NCBI RefSeq assembly: GCF_020034665.1
Contig: NZ_JAIQDI010000001.1
Coordinates: 2,418,001-2,482,000 of the forward strand
Source: Niabella beijingensis
Lineage (GTDB): Bacteria > Bacteroidota > Bacteroidia > Chitinophagales > Chitinophagaceae
DNA length: 64,000 nucleotides
Direction of reading: 5' to 3'
Shown: positions 52,367 to 62,097 of the stretch, piece by piece
Layout of the letters: each line of letters opens with the position of its first letter
Numbering within the stretch: position 1 is the first letter of the stretch
Translations under genes and position numbers: made by a program
The notes under the pieces: generated by a model
What the model was told of the DNA's origin: nothing
What the model saw: the letters and a program-made list of their open reading frames with translations, nothing else
Databases searched by the model: none

Positions 52367-54652
52367 TTATTCTGCATAACATCTTACAGAAAACAACGCC
52401 GCCGGAACCTGCCCGGAGGGATGTTCCATCCGGATCGTCAGCCGCTTCGTGGTTACCGGTTGTTCAAATACAATCGTATGCTGCGTTTGAAAGTTAGCCT
52501 CTTTTTGATACACAATATTTCCCCCTTCATCTTCCACCTGGTAGCGCTGCACGCAGAACGGCATCGTGGTCTCCGGATGGGTCATCAGCACCGATTCCAT
52601 GGCGTGATCAAAATCCGTATCAAACGCCAGGTGGATCTTTCGGATCTGCTGCGGCACGCTCCAGTCAAGGGATACAGACGGATGTGCATCCGCGGGATCT
52701 GCGATCCAGGCATTGGGCTGGTCGGTTGGCCGGTCAACGCCATTGGTAAGCGCGCTTATGCCTGGTACAAATACAGGGTCCGAAAAGGTAAGCGCCAGGT
52801 TCTGTCCCTCCGGCCGCCGCTGCGGGCACCAGAACTCGAAGGTATCCACTCCCGATCCTTCCGGTGCCTGCTGTTTCCCATTATTGGATACCGCTTTGTT
52901 GACCCCGTTAAAGACCGAAACAAAACCTGTTATCCGTTGCGCGGAATACGCGATCTCCACCGCTTCATTTTTCATAAAACAAAGAAACAGGTATTGCGGC
53001 CGATCCAGCTGCAACCCGGAGTTTATTTCAATTACCGTATCACCCGCGCTCAATGAAAGCTGCTTCCGGAACAGGATCTTGTCCGGCGTGAACCCGCCGG
53101 GCCTGCTGCTGGAGCGAATCTCCACGGTAAGCTCTGTTGGCGCGTCTGCTCTTACAGGCAACCGGAACGCCGGCAATGTTCCTGACGTAACAGGAATCAG
53201 CTGTCCTGCAGATATTGTAAGCGGCTTATACATCAACTCCCGCTGATCAAACCCGCTGAAGTTTATAGAAGAACTCGCTGTAACAGTGCTGCGGAGCGCC
53301 AGGTCTTCCTCATCCCGCAACTTTTTACCCGGAATATACTGACCGGTCTTCATCAGTTCTTTTTGAAGGGTTGCCATATGCGGTGCTTCCAGCAGCTCCT
53401 GCGGTTCTTTCTGCAGCCGTGCACAAAGCGCAGCTGCCACGGCCACCGCCTGACCCGTATAAGCACTGGTAGCCATTACGCGGGTAGCACCAAAAGCCAC
53501 ATGACTGACGCTGATGATACGGCCTGCAAGAAACAGGTTCTTTATATTCCGGCTATACAAACAACGATACGGAATTTGAAAAAGTCCTTTGCTGTGCCAT
53601 TGATTGCAGGGAGAGCGCTCACTGAATACGCCGTCTGCCGGGTGCAGGTCTATCGACCATCCTCCGTAAGCAACGGCATCGGGATGTATCCGCTGTTCGA
53701 TCAGGTCCGTTTGAGATAACATATAATCTCCTTCAAACCGGCGGCTTTCCCTTTTACCCGGGATCATTCCCACCCATTCCAGCGTATAGGTAGCCGCTTC
53801 AGGAAACTCCCCTGAATTTTTGATATAATCCCACACACCATAGATCACCTTCCACAATTCCCACTTGATCTGTTCGGTGTCGTGTACGGTATCCAGTCTT
53901 CCGCCATACTCCACCCACCAGAGCTTACAGCCATGCTCCTTTGCATTAAAACTCCTGTACCGGGGAATTTCTTTTTGCACATCCATTGCAAAAGCAGGCG
54001 GATGGAACGCCACGGGTTTACCCGTATCCTTTGTATAAAAATAAAGCGAATGCCCCAGCAGTTCTCCATAGCTCATATCCGGAGCCATCGGCTCATTGAA
54101 TGTCTCCCTGTTTTCTGCACCCATGCGGAATGCTGCTCCTGAAAGAAATCCGACGATCCCATCTCCCGAAGCATCACAGAACAGCGGCGCCCGTAATTCA
54201 TATTCAGTGGCGTTCTGACTGCAAAAGGCCTTCAGTGCGGAAATATGGTCTGCATCCGTCTTCATCACTTCATAAACCGCCGTATTCAGCAATAAGGTAA
54301 TATTGGGTTCCTGTGTTACCTTATCTAACAGGATCATATCTAGTATTACGGGGTTGCCCTCCGGATTCCGGTGCGTATTTTCCACCAGGATCTCGTCAAT
54401 CACGCCTCCTTCCCGGCTCCACCGGTTGTTATTGCCCATATGGGACGTAGCCCCCAAAATCCACAACCGTACCTCACTGGATGCATTGCCTCCCAGAACA
54501 GGACGGTCCTGTACCAGCAATACCCGGAGCCCCTGCCGGGCGGCCGTTATGGCGCCGCATACACCAGACATTCCCCCTCCCACAATAACAAGGTCTTTCT
54601 CAATAAGCTCTTTTTTCAGCTCCCGCTTCGTTGCTGCATCTTTAATGATCAT
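52367..54652 (-). CDS. FAD-dependent oxidoreductase with C-terminal beta-sandwich domain
   Basis: 761 aa, without a signal peptide. FAD-binding Rossmann start LVIVGGGMSGVCGAITAARQ (21-40) and PVLGGNASSEVRLWILGA; later LFLAGRIISVSHVAFGATRV, matching the FAD_oxidored family found in polysaccharide-utilisation loci. The last ~200 residues (SVSLDWSVPQQIRKIHLAFD...KRLTIRMEHPSGQVPAALFS) look like a discoidin-type beta-sandwich. Possible role: oxidation of a sugar or its derivative; unproven. 31 nt upstream of it on the transcript is the 940-aa gene, so they are co-transcribed. Confidence 0.85.
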   Translation of the reverse strand: MIIKDAATKRELKKELIEKDLVIVGGGMSGVCGAITAARQGLRVLLVQDRPVLGGNASSEVRLWILGATSHMGNNNRWSREGGVIDEILVENTHRNPEGNPVILDMILLDKVTQEPNITLLLNTAVYEVMKTDADHISALKAFCSQNATEYELRAPLFCDASGDGIVGFLSGAAFRMGAENRETFNEPMAPDMSYGELLGHSLYFYTKDTGKPVAFHPPAFAMDVQKEIPRYRSFNAKEHGCKLWWVEYGGRLDTVHDTEQIKWELWKVIYGVWDYIKNSGEFPEAATYTLEWVGMIPGKRESRRFEGDYMLSQTDLIEQRIHPDAVAYGGWSIDLHPADGVFSERSPCNQWHSKGLFQIPYRCLYSRNIKNLFLAGRIISVSHVAFGATRVMATSAYTGQAVAVAAALCARLQKEPQELLEAPHMATLQKELMKTGQYIPGKKLRDEEDLALRSTVTASSSINFSGFDQRELMYKPLTISAGQLIPVTSGTLPAFRLPVRADAPTELTVEIRSSSRPGGFTPDKILFRKQLSLSAGDTVIEINSGLQLDRPQYLFLCFMKNEAVEIAYSAQRITGFVSVFNGVNKAVSNNGKQQAPEGSGVDTFEFWCPQRRPEGQNLALTFSDPVFVPGISALTNGVDRPTDQPNAWIADPADAHPSVSLDWSVPQQIRKIHLAFDTDFDHAMESVLMTHPETTMPFCVQRYQVEDEGGNIVYQKEANFQTQHTIVFEQPVTTKRLTIRMEHPSGQVPAALFSVRCYAE

Positions 54653-54683
54653 TCTCTATCTATTTTTCAATTGATTTATATTA

Positions 54684-57506
54684 TTATTTATGGCCCATTT
54701 CATATTCCTTTGTACGGATTATCTTTCCGTCTGTCCCTGTAAGGATCAATGAAAACACAATGGGCTCCTGAAGACCGGCTTCCACCGTAAATTCAAAAGG
54801 ATACTCCGATTTTATAACCGTTTTTTTTGTTGCTGTTCCCACGCGGTACTGAAGCCGGGCGCTGCTCCATTTACTATCATCATCACCCAGGTAAACGAAC
54901 AACCGGCGGCCATATCCACCCAGTTTAAACAGCATTGCTTTTGTATGGCCTTCGGGTATGGAAAGATAATCACGGCTTTTATCCGGGTCCGGTTGCAGCA
55001 GCTGATCCTGGAATTCTGACCGGAGCACCGCGCCGCTGAGCACCACAGCCGTTTGTCCGTTGGCGGGAACCGTTACTTCGAAGCTGCTGTCCTTTAAAGA
55101 CTGCCGGTTATTTTCCGTTCCGGGCACGGAGCATACTGCCTTCCGTGAAAAGGTAGCCCACGCCGGGTTGACCGTTACTGTTGTTTTAATGGCGTGCGCA
55201 GACTGGTTGGCAAACGCAATGAATAAAGAATCTTTTTTGCGTGCAGCAATATAATTCAGTCCGATGTCCCCGATCGATAACAGGCGCGCCGGCATCCAGA
55301 GCTGCACCTGGTCCGATCCCATAAAGCGCCCTTTTTTGTGCCCGTAAAATTTATTCTGCAGATAGGCATACCCTTCGATATAATCACTCGGAAAGCTGAT
55401 CTTTCCACCGCTTTTAACATACGCATCCGAAACCAGGTAATCCATAAAAAGAGAGGCCATCGGAAGAATATGGTTGTAATGAAAAGAGTTTACACTTTGC
55501 TCCTTGTGCTCATGCAGTGGAAAATCCGGTTTTTCATAGGCCGTGGTTCGTTCTGTATTCATATGATACCCGGGGAAGCTGGCAGAACGCCCCACCAGCG
55601 CCGCTTTTGCGATCTCTATTAGAAATTGATCCTTGGCATAATACCCGATGCGCAGCATCCAGGGGGCAAAGGTGGACATAAAGATCCCGCGATGCCCTGT
55701 AGCCGTTCCGGAAGACTCCGGCGTAAGCCCCACTTCCGACACCCGCCAGGCCGGCACTTTTTCCTCCGGATAATACATTTGCTGATGCCCTTTCGATTTC
55801 AGGTACCAGTACATCGGCGCCTTGCCACCCTTGTTCACCGTGATCATACTGTCGGGTATCGCCGGCGCCATCCAGGTAAACAAGGCATAATGCCGGGCAC
55901 CGTCGTGCGCTGCTTTTAAATAGCGTTCTTCTTTGGTCAGTTCGTACAGTTCCAGCAGGGCCGACCAGTTATTGGTGAACGTCGGCCAGAAAAAATGTGT
56001 GGAGATCATCGGATCCCCAAAGGCCGCCATGCGTTTGTCTACCCGCTCTTTCAGGTATTCATCCGCCATTCTCCGGCTCATAGTAAGGTAGGCCGTATCC
56101 TGCGTCATTTTAAAAAGGAACAGGGCATTGATCCAGTTGGCGCCTTTTTCCTCCACATCCAGGTTGCGTACCCTTGTTTTTTTAAATTCCTTTTTTGCCA
56201 GCGTGGTATATAAATAATCGTTCCCGGGAAAAACGCTGTGCAGTACCCCCAGCTCCGACAACGGCGCAATCGGCCCATTGAGTTTACGCGAAGGGGATTG
56301 TATCTTTTGTGTACTGTCCAGAATGAACAGGAACTTTTCCCGCGACAACATGAATTCCATCAGCGGGTAGGCGCGCTTTTCAAACAGCTCTTTATCGTCC
56401 CTGATGATGGCCATCTCCAGCGGGTTGAGACTGGATACATTTTTTACCGCGCCGGGAACATCGGTTGAATAGGCAAATCCCTTCAGGCTGTCCACAAACC
56501 AGGCATAGTGCGTTTTGACATAATCAATAAGATTGTCCAGCGTGGTATTCATCGATACGGTGGCGTTGGTACGGTAATCCCTGAATCCGAAAATATTCCG
56601 GGCGATCTGTTCATAGGTATCCGTGATCGTATGCGGCGTCACTAAAAGATAAAAAGAAAATCCAAATGTTTCCCCGGGTTTCATAAAGGAATGGAGCCCG
56701 CCCGGCAGGGGCGCAAACACCTGGGGTTGCAATTGTTCCTTCGGGTTTAACAGGGCGATCCCGAACCGGCTGTTGTCCAGCAACGGCAATGGCTGAAAAG
56801 GAAGATACTGCGGATCGGCCAGCACGCCCACTGAATTTACCCCGTCGTTTACCAGTGTTGTGGGTTCAGTGGCCATGAACGCCGGGGTAAGATAAGGCTG
56901 ATCCGGGGTACGCTTCTCTGTCCAGATCAGCGGCTGCCAGGATTCTTTGGTCTCCTGTTTTTCAAAGGCCGGGGCTCCGGTATATCCAACGCTGTAGTAT
57001 CCCTCTTTTTTGGGTGTCAGCAGAAATCCGACTGAGGGATAGGGCGCCGTATTCTTCACCAGCCAGGCCTGCAATGAAAACCCTTCCTGATCTGCAAAAT
57101 GAAAATGAACCGTATCCCCCTTCTCCCAGACCCTGTCTGTTTTTATGGTTAAAGACCGGCCAACATGATAAATATTAGCCGTTCTTTCCTCTTTTTTACT
57201 CCGCAGGATCTTGTCATCAAACCCATCCCCGGCCACTGATGTATTGATCTGTTGTTGCCGGTAATCGGCTTTTGAAGCATCCGTTTTCCAGGTGGGCACG
57301 TTATACGGTACCTTATCGATTCCTGCCGGCTTAAGCGCAAGGGCCGGATCTTTTTCGCTATACAAAACCGTAAACTCAGGTAAAAACTGATAGGTCTTTC
57401 CGCCGGAGCGTACCTGGATATCGTTACCACTCAGCTTCACCTGCGCAGCAACAGGAAAGAAACCGGTAATCATGATCAAAAAAGTTATGTGGGTCCGTTT
57501 CATCAT
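54684..57506 (-). CDS. large exported protein, DUF5695-like (probable glycan-active enzyme)
   Basis: 940 aa from the ATG at 57506, in the ATGATGA junction with the GH97 stop; earlier in-frame ATGs run into that gene. Signal peptide ends FFPVAAQ. A beta-rich N-terminal half (to ~310) is followed by an alpha-helical toroid-like region with motifs YSTDVPGAVKNVSSLNPLE, KIQSPSRKLNGPIAPLSELG and WPTFTNNWSALLELYELTKE, then a C-terminal beta-domain. This is the outline of (alpha/alpha)6 glycoside hydrolases or lyases. I suspect DUF5695 but cannot confirm it. Coupled to GH97 and the oxidoreductase. Confidence 0.75.
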   Translation of the reverse strand: MMKRTHITFLIMITGFFPVAAQVKLSGNDIQVRSGGKTYQFLPEFTVLYSEKDPALALKPAGIDKVPYNVPTWKTDASKADYRQQQINTSVAGDGFDDKILRSKKEERTANIYHVGRSLTIKTDRVWEKGDTVHFHFADQEGFSLQAWLVKNTAPYPSVGFLLTPKKEGYYSVGYTGAPAFEKQETKESWQPLIWTEKRTPDQPYLTPAFMATEPTTLVNDGVNSVGVLADPQYLPFQPLPLLDNSRFGIALLNPKEQLQPQVFAPLPGGLHSFMKPGETFGFSFYLLVTPHTITDTYEQIARNIFGFRDYRTNATVSMNTTLDNLIDYVKTHYAWFVDSLKGFAYSTDVPGAVKNVSSLNPLEMAIIRDDKELFEKRAYPLMEFMLSREKFLFILDSTQKIQSPSRKLNGPIAPLSELGVLHSVFPGNDYLYTTLAKKEFKKTRVRNLDVEEKGANWINALFLFKMTQDTAYLTMSRRMADEYLKERVDKRMAAFGDPMISTHFFWPTFTNNWSALLELYELTKEERYLKAAHDGARHYALFTWMAPAIPDSMITVNKGGKAPMYWYLKSKGHQQMYYPEEKVPAWRVSEVGLTPESSGTATGHRGIFMSTFAPWMLRIGYYAKDQFLIEIAKAALVGRSASFPGYHMNTERTTAYEKPDFPLHEHKEQSVNSFHYNHILPMASLFMDYLVSDAYVKSGGKISFPSDYIEGYAYLQNKFYGHKKGRFMGSDQVQLWMPARLLSIGDIGLNYIAARKKDSLFIAFANQSAHAIKTTVTVNPAWATFSRKAVCSVPGTENNRQSLKDSSFEVTVPANGQTAVVLSGAVLRSEFQDQLLQPDPDKSRDYLSIPEGHTKAMLFKLGGYGRRLFVYLGDDDSKWSSARLQYRVGTATKKTVIKSEYPFEFTVEAGLQEPIVFSLILTGTDGKIIRTKEYEMGHK

Positions 57507-59485
57507 TTGTGCTTCTTTAAGTTCCTCCCTTCTTTTATTCCTGGTTTTGCTTCCAGGCAAAGCACCATCCCGCCGGAAGGTTGCAGTGTAACGGTTATTT
57601 TACCCTGCTGTTCCGCATGTACGGGCCTGGCCGAAAAACCATTGTCCTGATCGTTGATAAGCGTGCCTTTGTAATCCGAACGATTTCTGATAAACGACAG
57701 ATCCAGCGTTCGTGTAATTTCTTTTTCCTGCCCGTTCACCGCCACTACATACCAGTCGCGGCCGTTTCTTTTAGCGATAATGGCCAGCTCCCCGATCCGG
57801 CTTTGGGGTAAAACCACCCGTTCATCCCAGGTAACCGGCAGTTTCCGCAACAGCGGAAGTAGGGGTTTAAAACGAGGGTTGTTTAAAAGTGTGAGCGGAT
57901 TTTCTGCAATGCACTGAAGCGGCGATTCCATCAGGTACAATAATGCCAACTGATGCGCGTTGGTGGTCGGCCCCTTCTTTGAGAACAGTCCCGGGGTATA
58001 ATCTCCCGGCCCGGTTATCAGCCGGGTAAAGGGCAATGCGGCATTATGACTTGCCGGCAAGGGTTCATTCATAATGTTCAGCTCCATGCCGCGGATTCCT
58101 TCTCTTGTTAATTCATTCGGATACGTGCGGTATTCACCCGTTGAGGTCTGGCATCCGTGAAAGTTCACCATTAGTTTTCTTTTTGCAGCCGCCTTTAAAA
58201 ATGCGGTTTCAAAATCAATAAGCGCCTTCGCCTCGCTGTTCATAAAATCGATCTTGATGCCCGCCACACCCAGTTGCTGCAGGGTATCCAGGAATGCATC
58301 CCTGTAATTGCTGTCCCTTAAAAATTTGGAATCCTTCCATACCCACACGCCAACCTTCTTTGTTTTTCCAAAATCGATCAGTTCTTTTAAAACTGGCCAT
58401 TTATTTATCCATTTTTGTTCCCACCCGTCATCGATCAGGGTATATTCAAATCCCAGTTCCGCAGCAGCGGAGATCAGTTCTTTTTCAAATCCGGGGTCCA
58501 GGTACCGGTCGTCCCTGGTGATCCAGCTCCATACGGCCCTGCCCGGTCTGATGTAATCCGGTTCCTTATACAATCCGGGATCGGGTGGCGGATTCAGGGA
58601 CTCTATCATTGAATGATTCACCAGTTCATTCAGATCTTTTGCAAGGCCAATCACCCGCCAGGGCGTAAAGGACGGGTATGGCCCCTGTACATCGAACCCT
58701 TCTGCCTGCTCTGTAAAATCTACGGAAGGGGCATTCCGCTCTGCCCTTAACCGCATGCCGCTATAACCCTGTAAAGCCGCTTCGGTAATAAAGAGATAAC
58801 TTTTATCCGCTAATTGCAGCACTACCGGCTTGCCCTGCACCGGACCGCCGGGGGAAATTTTATCCAGGCTGTCTGACCGGGTCTGCATCCACAACCCGGC
58901 ATAGGATTTCAGCTTCCAGTCGTTGGTGCGTTCAAAAAACCAGGCACGCTCATCCCCGTTCAACGTGAAACGGGTTTGCTCCCCGGTAATATGTACTTTT
59001 CCTTTTGGTAACTGATACCGGAATGCACAGCCATTATCAAAAATGGCAAATTCGATCAGGGATTGCCCAATACGGACCTTGTATTTTTTATAGGATATCC
59101 GGAGCTGCGCATTATTATTTTTGAGCAGCTGAAAGGCTTCTTTTACATCTTCGGTTTTAACCAGCTCCAATGGGGAGGCGGTTTCCAGTAACGGCTTTCC
59201 GGAAATATCCAGGCCCAGGAGGGATGGTTGTATCAGCGTGTGTCCATTTTTTGATACCGAATAAAAGGCCCCCTGGTTATTTTTAATTACCTGAACAGAT
59301 ACAGCTCCTGAAGGACTTTTGAGCACCAATGGTTGTGCACTACATTGCCCGGTAAAGGGTGCCGGAAGCAACAGGAGCAGCTGCAGTAGGGCGATCAAAG
59401 CAATACGGCGCACATGAAACGTAGCGGCGGCGTATAACAAGCTGCCACTTTTCAGACCGGTTGATATGTTACTTCTTTGCGTCAC
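57503..59485 (-). CDS. GH97 alpha-glycosidase (SusB-like family)
   Basis: 660 aa with a long N-terminus holding a signal peptide (ending QCSAQP, about 50). GH97 layout: N-terminal beta-sandwich (LVLKSPSGAVSVQVIKNNQG), a TIM barrel with SWITRDDRYLDPGFEKELIS, YTLIDDGWEQKW, VWVWKDSKF, GIKIDFMNSE and MVNFHGCQTSTGEYRTYPNE, and a C-terminal beta-domain. KIDFMNSE has an Asp at the nucleophile position of retaining members, so a retaining alpha-galactosidase-type enzyme is more likely than an inverting alpha-glucosidase. Overlaps the next gene by 4 nt. Confidence 0.92.
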   Translation of the reverse strand: MTQRSNISTGLKSGSLLYAAATFHVRRIALIALLQLLLLLPAPFTGQCSAQPLVLKSPSGAVSVQVIKNNQGAFYSVSKNGHTLIQPSLLGLDISGKPLLETASPLELVKTEDVKEAFQLLKNNNAQLRISYKKYKVRIGQSLIEFAIFDNGCAFRYQLPKGKVHITGEQTRFTLNGDERAWFFERTNDWKLKSYAGLWMQTRSDSLDKISPGGPVQGKPVVLQLADKSYLFITEAALQGYSGMRLRAERNAPSVDFTEQAEGFDVQGPYPSFTPWRVIGLAKDLNELVNHSMIESLNPPPDPGLYKEPDYIRPGRAVWSWITRDDRYLDPGFEKELISAAAELGFEYTLIDDGWEQKWINKWPVLKELIDFGKTKKVGVWVWKDSKFLRDSNYRDAFLDTLQQLGVAGIKIDFMNSEAKALIDFETAFLKAAAKRKLMVNFHGCQTSTGEYRTYPNELTREGIRGMELNIMNEPLPASHNAALPFTRLITGPGDYTPGLFSKKGPTTNAHQLALLYLMESPLQCIAENPLTLLNNPRFKPLLPLLRKLPVTWDERVVLPQSRIGELAIIAKRNGRDWYVVAVNGQEKEITRTLDLSFIRNRSDYKGTLINDQDNGFSARPVHAEQQGKITVTLQPSGGMVLCLEAKPGIKEGRNLKKHK

Positions 59486-59494
59486 TCGTTCTTT

Positions 59495-60592
59495 TTATAA
59501 TAGCTGAAAGGTGATTGTCCGGGAAGCCAGGGTCCTTCTGCCATCCGGTCTGAAATCATAGGCATAATATAACCGGATCACCTGTCCGCCTTCAACACTG
59601 CTGGCCCCGATGATGGACGGATACCAGGCCTTGGGACCATCTTCCAGTAATAGCTTCGGGGTTTCCCAGACTTCACAATCAGCACTGGCGGAGATATATA
59701 ATTTGCCATCCCATCCATGCCAGATCATCACAAATTTGTTCAGATAGGTATTCCAGTGAACAGAAGGATTTGATCCTGGTTTTGTATTAAGCGGTGCGAT
59801 GGCTGTTTGCTTACCGCCCAGGCCCGGTTCTGAAAATGCATTATTGTACCACTTCTTCCAGGAACCCACATAGCCATTGGGATCTGTTGCAGAAGCCATG
59901 CAGAGGGCAGTGACGCCGGTAGCAGGTGTGTAAAAACAATAATATTTGTTGTTTAAATGATTATAAATAACCGCGCCATCTCCCAATCCTGACCAGCGGG
60001 GCGTATCGGGCTTATTTAACTCATGCTTCAGGATCTGGTAAGGAGCCCCCCAGGATCTGCCACTATCGCTTGAATAGGCTACGCCAATAGATTTGTAGGC
60101 ATACCACCCCTGTGTGTTCCGGGGATACCAGTGCGTTTCGGCATGGAAAAAGCCCGCTAACCGGCCATCATTTAATTGCCGCACACCAATAAACCACATG
60201 CCCCCGTCATTAAACCCGTTGGACGTTCCGTTATTGGGCTGGTTGCCTCCGAATACAGGCGTTGCAGGATCCAGGTGGTTTAAATGATCCTCTAACAAGG
60301 GGGAGCTGGCAACGGTTCTGTAATTGCGGTACCGGCCCCAAAAGCCATAGTACTGGTTGCCTAGTTTTAATACAGATACAGCACCATCCGTATAATAGCC
60401 GCTGTCGCCCGGCGGAAACCCGCTCTGGGACAGGGTTGAGCGTTCTCCCAACGTAAGACTCCAGTCACCGGTCAGCAATGTAGATGCTGTTTTCAGCTTA
60501 AGATCATTAGCCACAGCATTTTCATTTTTACTACAGGAGCTCCAGGATGAAAGGAGTTGAATGCTGAATAAAACAAATAAAAATCTAATCAT
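59495..60592 (-). CDS. five-bladed propeller lipoprotein
   Basis: 365 aa. Lipoprotein signal with Cys20 in SSWSSCSKN. The mature part repeats blade-like segments (DGAVSVLKLGNQYYGFWGRY; GAVIYNHLNNKYYCFYTPAT; YLNKFVMIWHGWDGKLYISA; IRLYYAYDFRPDGRRTLASR), resembling the GH43/GH32-type five-bladed propeller. The conserved acidic triad cannot be confirmed, so it may be a glycosidase or only a binding protein. 9 nt upstream of GH97, same operon. Confidence 0.75.
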   Translation of the reverse strand: MIRFLFVLFSIQLLSSWSSCSKNENAVANDLKLKTASTLLTGDWSLTLGERSTLSQSGFPPGDSGYYTDGAVSVLKLGNQYYGFWGRYRNYRTVASSPLLEDHLNHLDPATPVFGGNQPNNGTSNGFNDGGMWFIGVRQLNDGRLAGFFHAETHWYPRNTQGWYAYKSIGVAYSSDSGRSWGAPYQILKHELNKPDTPRWSGLGDGAVIYNHLNNKYYCFYTPATGVTALCMASATDPNGYVGSWKKWYNNAFSEPGLGGKQTAIAPLNTKPGSNPSVHWNTYLNKFVMIWHGWDGKLYISASADCEVWETPKLLLEDGPKAWYPSIIGASSVEGGQVIRLYYAYDFRPDGRRTLASRTITFQLL

Positions 60593-60662
60593 ATGAAGCG
60601 ATTTTAGAGGTTAAAAAATTTTAGAAAGAACCCGTTATTGGGAACGCTCATCTGCTCCTGTT

Positions 60663-62090
60663 TTATCTGATCACTTTTCCCCTTATTAAGATCCGTCCCA
60701 GGTAAATGACCGACCGGTCGTATTTCTCCGGATGCTGTTGAATATCCTCCCGTTTATCTTCCGGAAGGATCTGTAGCTTATCTGCTTTCTTTGAAGAAAC
60801 GGTCACCGTTACATCATGCACACCGGGCTCCAGCTTCACCACATCAAACTGTCCCCGGTAGCGGTTATTGCAATAGGCATTGAAGCGGTTCAGCACGTTG
60901 TTCGATGCCCTATCGTTTGCCTGGTAATAAATAAAACTGCCCTGTTTTTCCCTGCTGAGCTTTACCGGTTTGCCATCCGGTTTGCCATCCACCATAAACT
61001 CCAGTTGCCCCACTTCCGGGCCGCCAATATCAAAGATGCCGAACAGGTCTCCATTAAAGCGAAAACGAAACGCAGCTCCCGGTTTATCTGCCGTAAACAC
61101 CGTCTCAAACCAGGGACTGAATTTTTTCAGCGCGGGATCCGGTTCTGTTGCATGCCGCGACCAGCCATTATTTGAAACAGCCGCAATTGCCGGATCTATC
61201 ATAGTGGCGTCATCCCAGGTTGCAGTAATAACAGGTGCCGGGAGCCCTTTCTTTTTTGCCGGTGCGTGTGTTTTCATTTTTTGAAATGCCCTTGCAATGG
61301 CCGCTGCATACAGGTTGCCCCCCGCCGTAACCGGATGAATACCGTCTTCTGAAAATAAGATCTTATCCGGAACCGCCTGCGGGCCTCCCTTCCAGATCAG
61401 TTTTCCGGCGGCTTCCAGGCGGGCAGCTTCCATCCCCAGATGAACGGAAGGCAATCCATAATATTCCGCAACGCGTTCCAGTCCTTTAATATTGGGTGGT
61501 ATTTCATTTTTTTGATAGAATGCCGCTTGTCCATTTTGTATGGTGTACAACAGGCAGACGTCTGTGGACGGATCCGTTTTTAGGATCTGCCGGATCATCC
61601 CTTCCATGGCATCCGGATATGCCCCGTTTACGGCAAATTCAATAAAGACCAGGTCCGGTTTATGTTGTAATACCTGTTCTCTGATCCGGAACGCACCCAG
61701 GTCTGTTCCGGTGCCGGAAACACCTGCATTGATCCACTTAAACCGGGCAGACGGGTATAACTGCTCCAGGTACCGGGCCGTTTGTAACCGGTAGCAAAGA
61801 TTGGCCTGGGTAATGCTGCCCCCGATAAAGGCCATTACGATTTCTTTTCCCTGCCGGATCTTATCAAAAAAACCGGGCAGTCCTCCGCGCTGCGAACATT
61901 CGGCTTCATTATAAAATTTGCCGGGCTCAATCAGCGGTATATCTGCAGCAGTGGCTTTAAAATAAAGCGGTGAGGCGCCCGCCTGCGAAGCCGCTATTTT
62001 ATCTTTTTCCGCTGTTGTTTGTGCCGGTGTATTGTAAGATACCGTTAACAAAAGCCACAGAAACATTATTTGCCCTAGAACCTTTTTCAT
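60663..62090 (-). CDS. SGNH/GDSL-family exported hydrolase
   Basis: 475 aa from the ATG at 62090 (MKKVLGQIMFLWLLLTVS), giving a signal peptide; the upstream ATG at 62135 would overlap the previous gene. SGNH blocks: VMAFIGGSITQANLCYRLQT (nucleophile region GGSIT), NAGVSGTGTDLGAFR, EFAVNGAYPD and a late LFSEDGIHPVTAGGNLYA (Asp-His). A C-terminal beta-domain follows. Predicted carbohydrate esterase, for example removing acetyl groups from pectin. 7 nt after the beta-helix gene. Confidence 0.88.
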   Translation of the reverse strand: MKKVLGQIMFLWLLLTVSYNTPAQTTAEKDKIAASQAGASPLYFKATAADIPLIEPGKFYNEAECSQRGGLPGFFDKIRQGKEIVMAFIGGSITQANLCYRLQTARYLEQLYPSARFKWINAGVSGTGTDLGAFRIREQVLQHKPDLVFIEFAVNGAYPDAMEGMIRQILKTDPSTDVCLLYTIQNGQAAFYQKNEIPPNIKGLERVAEYYGLPSVHLGMEAARLEAAGKLIWKGGPQAVPDKILFSEDGIHPVTAGGNLYAAAIARAFQKMKTHAPAKKKGLPAPVITATWDDATMIDPAIAAVSNNGWSRHATEPDPALKKFSPWFETVFTADKPGAAFRFRFNGDLFGIFDIGGPEVGQLEFMVDGKPDGKPVKLSREKQGSFIYYQANDRASNNVLNRFNAYCNNRYRGQFDVVKLEPGVHDVTVTVSSKKADKLQILPEDKREDIQQHPEKYDRSVIYLGRILIRGKVIR

Positions 62091-62097
62091 ACAGTTA

